Shown: piece by piece, positions 1-10,077 of the stretch
Layout: each line of letters begins with the position of its first letter
Position numbering within the stretch: the first letter of the stretch is position 1
NCBI GenBank assembly: GCA_027493625.1
Contig: JAOSKM010000002.1
Location: 496,001-560,000 of the forward strand
Source: Planctomycetota bacterium
Lineage (GTDB): Bacteria; Planctomycetota; UBA8742; UBA2392
DNA length: 64,000 nt
Direction of reading: 5' to 3'
Notes under the pieces: generated by a model
The model's database searches: none
Told to the model about the DNA's origin: nothing
The model's input: the letters and a program-made list of their open reading frames with translations, nothing else
Translations under genes and position numbers: made by a program

Positions 1-1944
1 AGCAAGTTCCAAGCCGACGACTTCGAGGAAGACCAGAAGTTCGACCCGAACGTTCTGCCGAACGACTATCTCACGAACCCGCAAGCCAAGCACACCTTCG
101 TTTACGTCTGCACGATCCAGCGCATGGCCTCCAACCTGTTTGGCCGCTTGGCGGAAAGCGGCGACGGCGGAGACGAAGACGACGATACTCAGGATGCTTC
201 GCAGCTCGATATCCCCATTCACGCCTTCGACCTCATTGTGGCGGATGAGTGCCACCGTGGTTACACGGCGCAGGTGCTCTCGCGCTGGCGAGATACGCTG
301 GACCACTTCGACGCGATCAAGATCGGCCTCACGGCGACACCGGCGAAGCACACGTCGGCCTATTTCCAGCACTTGGCGTTCAGCTACCCCTACAAGCAAG
401 CCGTCGCCGAGGGACATCTCGTGGACTACGACGTGGTTCGCGTGAAGTCAGACGCCAAACTCGGCGGCGTCTTTCTCAAGGAGGGCGAGGTCGTCGAGGT
501 CGTGGACCCTGAGACGGGCATGAGCAAGATCGACCTTCTGGAGGACGAGCGCGGCTTTCAGACGACCGACCTCGAAAAGGTGGTCACCTCGCCCGACTCA
601 AACGCCAAGATCATCGCCCAGCTCAAGCACTATGCCGAGCAGCACGAGCAAGAGTACGGACGTTTCCCCAAGACGTTGATCTTCGCCGTCAACGACCTGC
701 CGCACACATCGCACGCCGACCAGCTCGTCACCCTTGCCCGCGAAGCGTTCGGCAAGGGTGAGGACTTCGCACAGAAAATCACTGGCCGGGTAGACAAACC
801 GTTGCGCCGCATTCGCGAGTTCCGCAACCGGCCCAATCCCGGCATCGCCGTCACGGTTGATCTGCTCTCAACCGGAGTGGACATTCCGGACCTTGAGTTC
901 ATCGTCCTGACGCGCCCGATCCAGTCGCGCATCTTGTTCGAGCAGATCATCGGGCGCGGCACCCGAAAGGGCGAGAAGTACCCTGACAAGTCCCACTTCA
1001 CCGTGTTCGACTGCTTCGATGGCTCGCTCCTCAAGTATTTCCGCGACTCCACAGGCGTTACGTCGGAAAAGCCCGTAGAGCCGACCAGAAAACTTGAAGA
1101 GATCATCGAAGACATCTGGCAGCGCAAGGACTTCGCCTACAACGTAAGCTGCCTGACCAAGCGCCTGCACCGCGTCGCCAAGCAGTTGTCCGGCGAAGCG
1201 CAGGACCAGTTCGCCGAGTACATCCCCGATGGCGACGTGACGAACTACGCTAAACACCTTGCCGACAACTTGAAGCAGGACTTCACCGGAAACATGAAGC
1301 TCCTGCGCCACAAACCATTCCAGTATCTTCTCATCAACTACCCGAGGCCGCCCAAGATCTTCATCAAGGCCATAGGCCACGTGGACGACGTGTCTTCCGA
1401 GTGGCTTATCCGAGACCGCGAGGGCAACCAGTACAAGCCGGACGACTACATCACGGCCTTTGCACGGTTCGTGGTCGAGAACCGCGACACCATCGATGCC
1501 TTCCGCATCCTGCTGGAAAAGCCCAAGCACTGGCGGGCCGAGGTGCTCAAGGACCTTCGCCAAAAGCTCGCCGCCAGCCCGTTCAACTTCACGCCGGACA
1601 AGCTCCAGAAAGCCCACGAGCGCAGCTTCCACAAGGCAATGGTTGACCTGATTTCGATGGTGAAGCACGCCGCCGACGCAAAGAACCCGCTGCTTACTGC
1701 CGACGAACGCGCCACAGCCGCCGTCGCCACCGTGACCGCTGGCATGGAATTGACACCGCAACAGCTCGGCTGGATGGAGCGCATCCGTGAAGTTGTGGCG
1801 AAGAACCTGACCATCGAGGAAGAGGACTTTGACAACCAGCCCGCCCTGTCCCATATGGGTGGCTGGGGAGCAGCCCGCAAGGCTTTCGGCGAAGACGAAC
1901 TCCGCCAACTGATCCAAGACCTAAATGAGGCGGTGGCCGCATGA
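1..1944 (+). CDS. hsdR: Type I restriction enzyme R subunit (HsdR), 5' truncated
   Basis: The reading frame is open from base 1, so the N-terminus (nuclease domain and Walker A) lies outside the window; 647 residues are visible. It is the ATP-driven translocase and cleavage subunit of a type I restriction system. Visible are a DECH helicase box near residue 82, the motif GLTATPAKHT near residue 110, and the superfamily 2 motif VI region with IIGRGTRKG near residue 320. The last ~160 residues resemble the EcoEI-type R C-terminal domain. It overlaps hsdM by ATGA, so the two are translationally coupled. The identification is firm; the missing part cannot be judged. Confidence 0.93.
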   Translation, partial: SKFQADDFEEDQKFDPNVLPNDYLTNPQAKHTFVYVCTIQRMASNLFGRLAESGDGGDEDDDTQDASQLDIPIHAFDLIVADECHRGYTAQVLSRWRDTLDHFDAIKIGLTATPAKHTSAYFQHLAFSYPYKQAVAEGHLVDYDVVRVKSDAKLGGVFLKEGEVVEVVDPETGMSKIDLLEDERGFQTTDLEKVVTSPDSNAKIIAQLKHYAEQHEQEYGRFPKTLIFAVNDLPHTSHADQLVTLAREAFGKGEDFAQKITGRVDKPLRRIREFRNRPNPGIAVTVDLLSTGVDIPDLEFIVLTRPIQSRILFEQIIGRGTRKGEKYPDKSHFTVFDCFDGSLLKYFRDSTGVTSEKPVEPTRKLEEIIEDIWQRKDFAYNVSCLTKRLHRVAKQLSGEAQDQFAEYIPDGDVTNYAKHLADNLKQDFTGNMKLLRHKPFQYLLINYPRPPKIFIKAIGHVDDVSSEWLIRDREGNQYKPDDYITAFARFVVENRDTIDAFRILLEKPKHWRAEVLKDLRQKLAASPFNFTPDKLQKAHERSFHKAMVDLISMVKHAADAKNPLLTADERATAAVATVTAGMELTPQQLGWMERIREVVAKNLTIEEEDFDNQPALSHMGGWGAARKAFGEDELRQLIQDLNEAVAA

Positions 1945-3422
1945 CCGACGTTGTTCAAAAACTCTGGGGCTTCTGCCACAAGCTCCGCCATGAGGGCATC
2001 GACTACGGCGACTACATCGAGCAGATAACCTACCTGCTCTTCCTCAAGATGGCCGACGAAAAGGGCATCGCACTGCCCAAGGGCTGCTCGTGGCCGGTAC
2101 TCATCGAGAAGAGCGGCACAGATCTGCTTGACCACTACGTCGATGTGCTCCGCACTCTAGGCAAAGAAAAGGGCATCCTCGGCGACATCTACGCTGGTGC
2201 CCAGTCCCGCTTCGGCGATCCCGTCAATCTCAAGCTCATCCTCAATGGCATCGACAGCGAAGACTGGTCGAGCCTCGGCGTGGACATCAAGGCCAACGCC
2301 TACGAAGGCTTGCTTGAAAAGGCCGCCAGCGAAGGCAAGAAAGGCGCGGGTCAATACTTCACGCCCCGCGTCCTGATCCAGTCCATCGTGCGCTGCATTA
2401 GGCCCGACCCTCGCGAGAGCGCCAACTTTACCATCTGCGATCCAGCGGTCGGCACGGGCGGCTTTCTCATCGCGGCCTACGAATGGCTAGTCGAGCAAAC
2501 CAAGGGTGCGCTTGACCGCGACATCGCCAAGCGTGTCCGAACCAAGACCTACCTCGGCATGGAACTTGTCGAGCGCCCACGCCGTCTTGCCCTGATGAAC
2601 GTCTACCTCCACGGCATTGAGCCCCACATCGACCGATGCGACTCGCTCTACGAACCGCCTACCTCCGATCGCTTCGACGTGATCCTCACTAACCCGCCCT
2701 TCGGCACCAAGGGAGCCAATCAAGCCCCCGACCGCGAGGACTTCACGGTCGAGACCAGTAACAAGCAGCTCAACTTCCTTCAGCACATCCTCACTATCCT
2801 CAAGCCCGGAGGCCGCGCAGGCGTCGTCCTGCCCGACAACTGCCTCTTCGCCGATCAGGCCGGTGAGGTATTGAAAATCCTCGCCGAGGACTGCGCCCTG
2901 CACACCGTCCTGCGTCTGCCGCGCGGAACTTTCACGCCGTACAGCCAAGGCGTGAAGGCCAACGTCATCTTTTTCAGCAAGGGCTTCCCCAACGAGAACG
3001 TGTGGATTTACGACGCCCGCACAAACGTCCCCGGAATCACCAAGAAGGAAAGGCCGCTGACGCCGTCCCACTTCGCCGAGTTCGAAAAGTGCTACGGCAG
3101 CGATCCGCATGGCCGCGCCAAGCGCAAGGAAGGCGACTCCCCCGTTGGCGACAAGGGCTGGCTGGGTGGCACCCGCTGGAAGCCGTTCCATATCAGCGAG
3201 GTCAAGGATCGCGGCTTCAAGCTCGACGCCTTCAAGTGGCTCAAAGAAGAGTCCATCGAGGATGCCGACGATCTGCCGGAGCCAGAGGAACTCGCCACCG
3301 ACGCCATCACCGAGCTGCGCAGTGCCCTATCCGGCTTTGTGAAGGTGCTGGAGATGCTTGGCGAGAACAACGGCAACGGCCAGCCCAAGGTGGAGCGGAA
3401 ACCCGCGAAGGTGAAGGCATGA
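1941..3422 (+). CDS. hsdM: Type I DNA methyltransferase M subunit (HsdM)
   Basis: A 493-residue N6-adenine methyltransferase that modifies the host recognition site, working with HsdS (M2S complex). The N-terminal ~130 residues form the HsdM helical domain. The SAM-binding motif DPAVGTGGF lies near residue 170 and the catalytic motif NPPF near residue 251. Length is normal for the family. The start ATG overlaps the hsdR stop and the stop overlaps the hsdS start, both as ATGA, so the three genes form one coupled operon. No defect is visible. Confidence 0.95.
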   Translation: MTDVVQKLWGFCHKLRHEGIDYGDYIEQITYLLFLKMADEKGIALPKGCSWPVLIEKSGTDLLDHYVDVLRTLGKEKGILGDIYAGAQSRFGDPVNLKLILNGIDSEDWSSLGVDIKANAYEGLLEKAASEGKKGAGQYFTPRVLIQSIVRCIRPDPRESANFTICDPAVGTGGFLIAAYEWLVEQTKGALDRDIAKRVRTKTYLGMELVERPRRLALMNVYLHGIEPHIDRCDSLYEPPTSDRFDVILTNPPFGTKGANQAPDREDFTVETSNKQLNFLQHILTILKPGGRAGVVLPDNCLFADQAGEVLKILAEDCALHTVLRLPRGTFTPYSQGVKANVIFFSKGFPNENVWIYDARTNVPGITKKERPLTPSHFAEFEKCYGSDPHGRAKRKEGDSPVGDKGWLGGTRWKPFHISEVKDRGFKLDAFKWLKEESIEDADDLPEPEELATDAITELRSALSGFVKVLEMLGENNGNGQPKVERKPAKVKA

Positions 3423-4942
3423 CGGAGTCGGCTACCGTTGCAGGCACCGCCGACGACTCGGCGACAGAATCGCGCGACCTGCCTGAAGGCTGGGAGTCCG
3501 TCGAGCTTCGGCGTTTGATCGAGCCGTCAAAAGAAAAGGTAGAGCCGGAGGCTTCGCCCAACGCCCGGTATCTCAGCCTCGAACACATCGAGGCACAAAC
3601 AGGCCGCATCTTGGGACGCGGAATCGGGGGCGATGTCAGAAGCACCAAAGCTGTGTTCAGGGCTGGCGACGTGCTCTACGGTAAACTGCGACCGTACCTG
3701 AATAAGGTGTGCATCCCAAACTTCGATGGCATCTGCTCTACCGACATCTTGGTGTTCCCGCAGAACGAGGCGCTGGACAGCCGCTACTTGAGAGCGTTCC
3801 TGAGCACTCCCGAAGTCGTTTCTTTCGCCAATCACCACTCGTCTGGCGTTCAACTGCCGCGAGTGAGCTTCAATGCGCTGGGCACTTTGAAGATTCCCCT
3901 GCCTCCGCTGGCGGAGCAGAAGCGCATCGTCGCCGAAATCGACCGTCTGCTGGCCGAGGTCAACAAAGCCCGCGAACACCTCGACCGCGTACCCAAAATC
4001 CTCAAACGCTTCCGCCAATCCATCCTCGCCGCCGCCACCACAGGCCGCCTCACCGAAGACTGGCGAGCAGGAACATCCGTGGAACTGACAGGCAACCAGC
4101 TTGTTGAGGCTATTCAGCAGAAGCGCGTTGAACTGGGGTTGAAGTCGGCGGAACGAGTGATTGACGATGAGGACATCGAACTTCCAGAAGACGAGCTACC
4201 GGAGACATGGTGTTGGTGCCGAGCTGGCCAGATTGCGGACGTGCGGCTTGGCGGAACTCCCTCGCGTAAGGTGCCCAAGTATTGGGATGGCAGCGTTCCG
4301 TGGGTCTCGTCAGGGGAAGTCGCCAACTGCCGGATCGCAGCGACAGCAGAGCGGATTACTGACGCAGGAGTCGATGCCAGCAGTGCCAAGCTATACCCGA
4401 AAGGGACAGTGCTCATCGCAATGATCGGTGAGGGCAAGACGCGAGGGCAGTCAGCGATCCTCGACATTGCGGCAACGACAAACCAGAACGTAGCCGGACT
4501 TGTGTTCGATGCTGGCTACGTCGAGCCAGAGTACGTGTGGCTGTGGGCGTTGGCGGAGTACGAGAAAACGCGAAGCATCGGACGCGGTGGCAATCAGCCT
4601 GCCTTGAACGGCAGAAAGGTTCGCGCATTGCCAATGCCGCTCCCCCCACTTGAAGAACAACGGCAGATTGTCGAGCGAGCGCGGATGATGCTGACCGTGG
4701 CAGACGAAATCGAGGTATCGACGGACCTTGCAATTCGCAAGTCGGAGTTGGTTCCCCAAGCCATCCTCGCCAAGGCACTCCGAGGCGAACTGGTTCCAAC
4801 CGAAGCCGAACTCGCCCGCACCCAAAACCGCCCCTACGAATCCGCCACCCAACTCCTCGCACGCATTTCCAAAGGCACAGACCGCGACCCTCAATCAAGT
4901 AGCAACCCAAAGGCCCGCGAGCGAACCCGTCAAACGCGTTGA
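3419..4942 (+). CDS. hsdS: Type I specificity subunit (HsdS)
   Basis: A 507-residue DNA-recognition subunit that sets the target sequence for methylation and cleavage. I chose the ATG overlapping the hsdM stop; a longer open frame upstream lies inside hsdM and is noncoding. Two target-recognition domains are visible (about residues 15-155 and 255-405). Each is followed by a conserved helix beginning with P-L-P-P-L and E-E/A-E-Q, near residues 159 and 406, the usual internal duplication. The second recognition domain contains the GGTPS and WVSSGEV motifs typical of HsdS. Residues ~480-507 are polar and probably disordered. Confidence 0.93.
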   Translation: MTESATVAGTADDSATESRDLPEGWESVELRRLIEPSKEKVEPEASPNARYLSLEHIEAQTGRILGRGIGGDVRSTKAVFRAGDVLYGKLRPYLNKVCIPNFDGICSTDILVFPQNEALDSRYLRAFLSTPEVVSFANHHSSGVQLPRVSFNALGTLKIPLPPLAEQKRIVAEIDRLLAEVNKAREHLDRVPKILKRFRQSILAAATTGRLTEDWRAGTSVELTGNQLVEAIQQKRVELGLKSAERVIDDEDIELPEDELPETWCWCRAGQIADVRLGGTPSRKVPKYWDGSVPWVSSGEVANCRIAATAERITDAGVDASSAKLYPKGTVLIAMIGEGKTRGQSAILDIAATTNQNVAGLVFDAGYVEPEYVWLWALAEYEKTRSIGRGGNQPALNGRKVRALPMPLPPLEEQRQIVERARMMLTVADEIEVSTDLAIRKSELVPQAILAKALRGELVPTEAELARTQNRPYESATQLLARISKGTDRDPQSSSNPKARERTRQTR

Positions 4943-5017
4943 ATGGAGCCCTTGTGGGAATCCTCGACTGGCTGTTCCCGTCACGCAAGCGAGAGCGAGA
5001 ATCCAACGCTCCGGTGC

Positions 5018-5041
5018 GCGTGGGCGATCAATCGCCCACGC
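5018..5041. promoter_or_regulatory. Perfect 24-bp palindrome before the HNH gene
   Basis: An 11-base arm (GCGTGGGCGAT) is followed by CA and its exact reverse complement. It lies 76 bases after the hsdS stop and 32 bases before the ATG at 5074. There is no following T run, so it is not a standard terminator. It could be a repressor operator or an RNA hairpin setting the expression of the downstream nuclease gene relative to hsdS. The palindrome is directly seen; the function is inferred. Confidence 0.5.
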
Positions 5042-5073
5042 AAGCAAGTACGGAGGCCGCAGGAGACAATCAG

Positions 5074-7053
5074 ATGACCGACGAAGCCAAGGTGCAACCT
5101 CAGAAACCCCTGCATTCATACGACAAGCCGGGAGGTCTCAGTGGCGGCGTGTTATGTGCGTTTCTGAAGGACGGCGATGGTCCGAAGGACGCCGGTGAGT
5201 TCCGGGACCATTACGAACTTCTAGCGTCAAAGATGGTTCCGGTGTTTGAGGAGAACGCGGACAAGGAGGTGTTGGGTAAACGTGCCGGGGAACGTCTTTG
5301 TCGAGTTTGCGGGCGAAAGGCGCCGGTGGTGAAGTTCCGGACAGAAGCGCACGTCATTCCTCGTTCACTCGGGAATCGTTGGTTGGTAACGCAACAGGAG
5401 TGTGATGAGTGCAATGGGCGTTATGGGCGGGAACACGATGACGAATTGGCCAAGATGCTATTGCCCATGCTCGCCCTACTGCGAATTCCCGGCAGAAACG
5501 GGCCACCTGCATTCAAGGCGCGTGGATTGGTGTCACGGATCGGCGGTGAGGACAACCTTGGCCGCCTAAAGATAGAGCTGTCAGAACTCGACAAATCCAT
5601 CCGCACCGAAGAACGCAGCGGCAATAGATTCGACCTGATATTCGATGGCGTGAATTGGAATCCAACCGCTGCGCTCAAGAGCATCGCACGTAGCACGTGG
5701 CATTTGCTCGATGAAGCATCCCACGGGCGGTTTGACTTCATCATCCGCTGGATCAAGGGCGAAACCAGCCTGTATCCAGTTTCCTACCACCACCTGCACT
5801 TCCCGGGACCGGGTTTTGCTAACGTCTACCTCGACGTGTGGCAGCGCAAGTCCGATGCCAAGTCAGCACCATTGGTCGTGCAACTTACGGTCGGCTCCAC
5901 TGGCATTGTGCTGCACCTGCACGATTGCGCTCAAGAGATCGAGTGGTGGCCAGTGCCGCCCCAGCCGCTAACAGATTGCCCGCCGTTTGCTGCGTCAGGC
6001 AAGCGATTGTCAATTCAAAAGGACGGACGTGCCCGGTTTTCGAACTACCGGATCACGATGAGCTACGCGAAGAAGATCGACATGGTGATAGCGGACGAAA
6101 GCGGGTCTGACTTGGACCAAGCTGGAGACCTCATCGCCGCTTCCAACACTGCGAGCGAGTTGGAGCGATTGTTTAGCACTCCAGTTGTGCCCGTTGCAGC
6201 GGAGACCAGATGGCAAGGTCAGCCGGTCAACGTGCGCACCTTGGCCAAGTGCACGTTGTTGCCGACAGACGAAGATGCTTCAAAAGCTGCCAGCTTGCCG
6301 GAACTGCTTCAGACTACATCTGGGGAGTTGCCCTCATCCCGTCGCTTGAAACTCACGCTGGCTGGCGGAGAACTAGGTGCAACGTTCTGGCTCGAAACGG
6401 GATCGGATGGAAGAAACCAATTCGGGATCACGCCGGATCTGCACAGCGTGCCGCCAGAAGCCGCGATAAACACAGTGCGCCTCATCGACGCCCTACAGAA
6501 AAGCGAGGGACTTCGGGTAACGGACGATCAGGGCAACGTTGTGTTCACTGTAGCCGCCGGTGCAACTTCCAGCGACTCGATAGATGACGAACGGACCTCC
6601 GCCACGCTGGAGCTACTAGACGCGCTTGCGCTGATAAACAGCCGTTGCAAGGCCGACCTACGATATCCTGCCAGTAGTGTTGCGAGCGACGATGCAGACA
6701 GGACATTGATGATCGCAACTCTGCTTCGGGAAGGTGTCGCCGGAGTTCGAGTTCCCGAGGGGGAGTTACAGAACGCCAAGGTTCCCATCAAGACGGTCGA
6801 GGAGTGGGAGACACTTGCTTCAAGAGCGGATGAATTCGAGCTGGCTGTTTCGACCAGCGATGAGCCGTTTGTCGTGTTTGGCCGCAAAGTATCGGTGGGC
6901 AAGTGGAAACTGTCCCTCGGCGGCGTGCGCATCTTGATACCTGACGAGGAGCGGGAGGCGGTGCGCGAAAAGCTTGAGGCAGGGCAGCCGTGCGAAATTC
7001 CCATACGTCACACCCTTAGGATCATCGACTTGGTTGCCCAAGGAAGCAATTAG
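5074..7053 (+). CDS. HNH-endonuclease-domain protein linked to the type I RM operon
   Basis: A 659-residue protein with an N-terminal HNH-like zinc-ribbon nuclease module: Cys76/Cys79, His93 in EAHVIPRSLGN, Asn101, Cys110/Cys113 in CDECN, and His121. This matches the HNH_5 style, with A-H in place of the classic H-H. The remaining ~530 residues match no family I recognise. I chose ATG 5074 because AGGAG lies 8 bases upstream. In-frame alternatives are GTG 4954 (GGAG 5 bases upstream) and TTG 4939 (overlapping the hsdS stop), but both would place the palindrome at 5018-5041 inside the coding region. Position and strand suggest an accessory defence nuclease. The nuclease domain is fairly clear; the role is inferred. 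Confidence 0.7.
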   Translation: MTDEAKVQPQKPLHSYDKPGGLSGGVLCAFLKDGDGPKDAGEFRDHYELLASKMVPVFEENADKEVLGKRAGERLCRVCGRKAPVVKFRTEAHVIPRSLGNRWLVTQQECDECNGRYGREHDDELAKMLLPMLALLRIPGRNGPPAFKARGLVSRIGGEDNLGRLKIELSELDKSIRTEERSGNRFDLIFDGVNWNPTAALKSIARSTWHLLDEASHGRFDFIIRWIKGETSLYPVSYHHLHFPGPGFANVYLDVWQRKSDAKSAPLVVQLTVGSTGIVLHLHDCAQEIEWWPVPPQPLTDCPPFAASGKRLSIQKDGRARFSNYRITMSYAKKIDMVIADESGSDLDQAGDLIAASNTASELERLFSTPVVPVAAETRWQGQPVNVRTLAKCTLLPTDEDASKAASLPELLQTTSGELPSSRRLKLTLAGGELGATFWLETGSDGRNQFGITPDLHSVPPEAAINTVRLIDALQKSEGLRVTDDQGNVVFTVAAGATSSDSIDDERTSATLELLDALALINSRCKADLRYPASSVASDDADRTLMIATLLREGVAGVRVPEGELQNAKVPIKTVEEWETLASRADEFELAVSTSDEPFVVFGRKVSVGKWKLSLGGVRILIPDEEREAVREKLEAGQPCEIPIRHTLRIIDLVAQGSN

Positions 7054-7165
7054 GTTGCGGGAACGTGCTGCCGATGCCTTGAAGCTGACCTTGCAGCAGT
7101 TGGCATGAGCGGATTTCATCGTCGTCGTCCCCACGCAAGACCACGTTGCTGACTGCTCGTTCGAC

Positions 7166-8562
7166 TCACGACTTCTGCGGGAAAAGGCGCTGGGGTTTCA
7201 GCAACATGCTTTGAATCGTGGTTTGCATGGTAATCAGGGCCGTGTGTCGCGTGGGCAGGTCCGTGGTGCCCGCGACGGCCCGGAAGTCGCCGTGCGCATC
7301 TCGCCCCAGTACGACAAACGCCCAGTTGTTGTCCACTTTGTCGAAGCACACAACGCCAAGAAACGCGCCTGAGTTGTCTGCAAACCAACCGTCCTCCATG
7401 TAAAGGCCCGGTGCGGGGGACGAGACTCCGCCTCGGTCAAGGAATTCGTCGTAGCTGATGGCCCGAACCATGCACGTCGATGGCCTGAATGCAGCGAGAA
7501 AGTCCTTCAACTGCTTGTCCTTCAGCATCAACGTAGTTGTGCTTGAAGTGAACACGTGCCAACCGTAATAGTCGGTGTGGACGGCCTGCTTCTCCAGATA
7601 GGCGTCCACCGAGTTGGGGAACCAATGCTTCGGCAGCGGGTACTTGGCGTGGGGGTTGTGAATGACGACCAATCCGTGACCCCAAGATTCCACGAAAGGC
7701 GGACTGTCGAGGTTGTAAAGGAACAGACTCGGGTCCCGCGCACTTGGATCAGGATTGTGGGCGAACCCATGCCGCACAACAACGAGCTTGTCGTTGCCAA
7801 TCCCTGACTGGTACCCCATCCGGGTGAACTTTGCGTTGGTGCCACTGTTCGTGAACAAGACGGCGCTGATGTTCTCGGCACCCGGCAGCGTGAAAAGCTG
7901 GACGGGATCGTCTTCCCGTAGGCTGCATGTTCGGCAACCGGGATGGACTTCAAGAGCAGTTCGTTGCTGTCGCTCCAACTTGCGCTCGCGGTGAGTCCGT
8001 ACAGATAGCTGGTAAGGGCATAGTCGGAGAAACCGAGCGACCCGTGCTCGTGAAAGTCTTGGATGGCAATCACGAACGGTTTACCGGCGCAGTGGGGCAA
8101 CTCCCAGTACCGCTTGGCCATCTTTGAAACCAGCGGGCTTCCGAATCGGATCGGCAACTCGTGCCGCTGATAATCCGGCAAGTCTTCATGGGACATCTCT
8201 TCCAGCGGCTTGGCCCCCGCGAGTGCCCCGGACTTCGAGGGATTCACTGTGGTCGCTTCAATGCTGCACGTGACACCGTCCAACGACACGATGAAGTCTG
8301 GCCGGTCGTGGTTCCGGTCAATAGTAAAGCCGGACCGCGAGAGGTAAGCCCAGAGGTAAAGTTCGAAGAAGCGGGCGTCGAAGCCCGTTGACTGGAACTG
8401 TTCAAGAAAGTTCCCGTCGGCGTCCACGAAGGATTCGTAGACATCGTCGAGCATCCAGCGGGCCGGTTCCGACCCTTCGTAGGTTTGAACGAGCTTGAAT
8501 TTCTCGTGGAGCTTTTCCGGTGCAACCACCGGGGCGAAGAGGGTCTTCTTGTGCTTGCTCAT
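7166..8562 (-). CDS. Putative PD-(D/E)XK-like protein, frameshifted
   Basis: Two overlapping minus-strand frames (8562 down to ~7906, then ~7903 to 7166) join smoothly if one G is added to the GGG run at plus-strand 7904-7906, restoring the reading IPVQLFTLPGA. The joined product is about 465 residues. RPDF (residues 87-90) followed by SIEATT (about 100-105) resembles a PD-(D/E)XK nuclease core with T in place of K; this is suggestive, not proven. I do not recognise the C-terminal half. It is transcribed divergently from the dGTPase, with 157 bases between them. The indel is more likely a sequence error than decay because both halves keep good protein character. Confidence 0.55.
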
Positions 8563-8719
8563 CTGCTAATCCACGTGAGTCGAGGCGTTTGTATTGCGCC
8601 ATTGAAACGTGTCGGGGTTGCAAGCAGCGTTCCACAACTCGGAGCACGCTGTGCAGTACATGGCTGTTGGCCATGATACGATGCGCCGAAACAGACGGTA
8701 CGCGGTGTTGGGAGCGGAA

Positions 8720-10064
8720 ATGGACTGGAAAAACCTGCTGAGCTGGGAACGCCTTTGGAAGAAGGACGAGCACGAGGACCCCGAGCGCAGCGCGTTTCAG
8801 CGCGACTTCGACCGGATCGTGTTTTCCAGCTCGTTCCGCAGACTACAGGACAAGACGCAGGTCTTTCCGATGGCCGAGAGCGACTACGTGCGCACTCGGC
8901 TGACCCACAGCATTGAGGTTTCCAGCGTTGGCCGCTCGTTGGGAAAGAAGGCAGGCACCCACATCAAGGGCGAACTGGAGAATCTCCGGCTCGTACCGGC
9001 CCATGTCGGCGAGATCGTCGCCGCCGCCTGCTTGGCGCACGACATCGGCAACCCGCCCTTCGGCCATTCCGGAGAGGAAGCAATCGCTGATTGGTTCAAA
9101 TCGAACCCCGACGTTCTCGATGGACTGAGCCCGGTGCAACGGGAAGACCTTTTGAAGTTCGAAGGCAACGCTCAAGGCTTCAGGCAACTCACGCGCCTTC
9201 AACACCGACACAACAAGGGCGGGATGCAGATTACGCACGCCGTTCTGGGCGCGTTCACGAAGTACCCCCGTCAGTCGCTAGTGGACGGCCTTCCCGCTGG
9301 AAAGCGTGTCAGCGAGAAGAAGCACGGGTTCTTCGACCAAGACCGGGCCACGTTCGAGGAAGTTGCCGCCAAACTTGGACTGGAGCGAAAGGCTGTTGGT
9401 GCTTGGGCACGCCACCCGCTGGCATTCTTGGTCGAGGCCGCTGACGACATCTGCTACCACATTGTGGACTTCGAGGACGGCCATCGCCTTGGTCGCGTTA
9501 CTTTTCAGGAGGCCGCCGACCACCTGCGGCCCATCGCGTTCCCCAAAGAACGCCCCGAGGAGAAGACGACTTATCCGACCATCGACGAGGGCGACAAAGT
9601 TGCAAGGGGTGCAGTACCTTCGGGCGCAGGCAATAGGCACGCTCATTGGCGCGGCGGCAACGGCGTTCAGCGACAACTTAGCCAAGATGCTGGACGGCCA
9701 CCTTGAGCAAGGCTTGATGGACCTGACGCCATATGCGAAGCAGCTAGCGGAGATCAAGAAGTTGTCTTTCGAAAGGGTCTACGGCTCGCCGAAGGTCGTC
9801 CAGATCGAGGCCGCTGGGTTTGAAGTCGTGGCCGGGTTGCTCAGGTTCTTGGTTCCGGCGATGCTAGCCGATGCCAAAAATCGGTCGAAGCGGCAAGAAA
9901 AGGTCATGCAACTTGTTCCGCCGGAGTACGCGGCCATCGCGGAAAAAGGCACTAAGTACGACCGGTTGCTCGCTGCCACCGACTTTGTTTCGGGAATGAC
10001 CGACACTTACGCCCTTAGCTTGTACCGGAAGCTCATGGGCATGGAACTGCCGCAAGGCGGATGA
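8720..10064 (+). CDS. dgt: Deoxyguanosinetriphosphate triphosphohydrolase-like HD protein, frameshifted
   Basis: An HD-superfamily dNTPase that would convert dGTP to deoxyguanosine and triphosphate. The start ATG 8720 gives the classic opening MDWKNLLS and has GGAG 5 bases upstream. Metal-binding residues visible are His63 (RTRLTHS), His107-Asp108 (LAHDIGN) and the later Asp in EAADDICYHIVD. The frame breaks at the GGGG run 9606-9609. Removing one G restores VARVQYLRAQAIG and a protein of ~447 residues, normal for the family. Related dGTPases deplete dGTP in phage defence, and the gene sits in a defence block directly before queD. Whether it works with the DpdA system is unknown. Confidence 0.85.
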
Positions 10065-10077
10065 TGAGGACAAGGCA

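Noticed and set aside
3002..3418. N-terminal extension of HsdS
   Set aside because: The frame is open, but it lies wholly inside hsdM and its translation lacks HsdS character; the ATG overlapping the hsdM stop is the usual arrangement.
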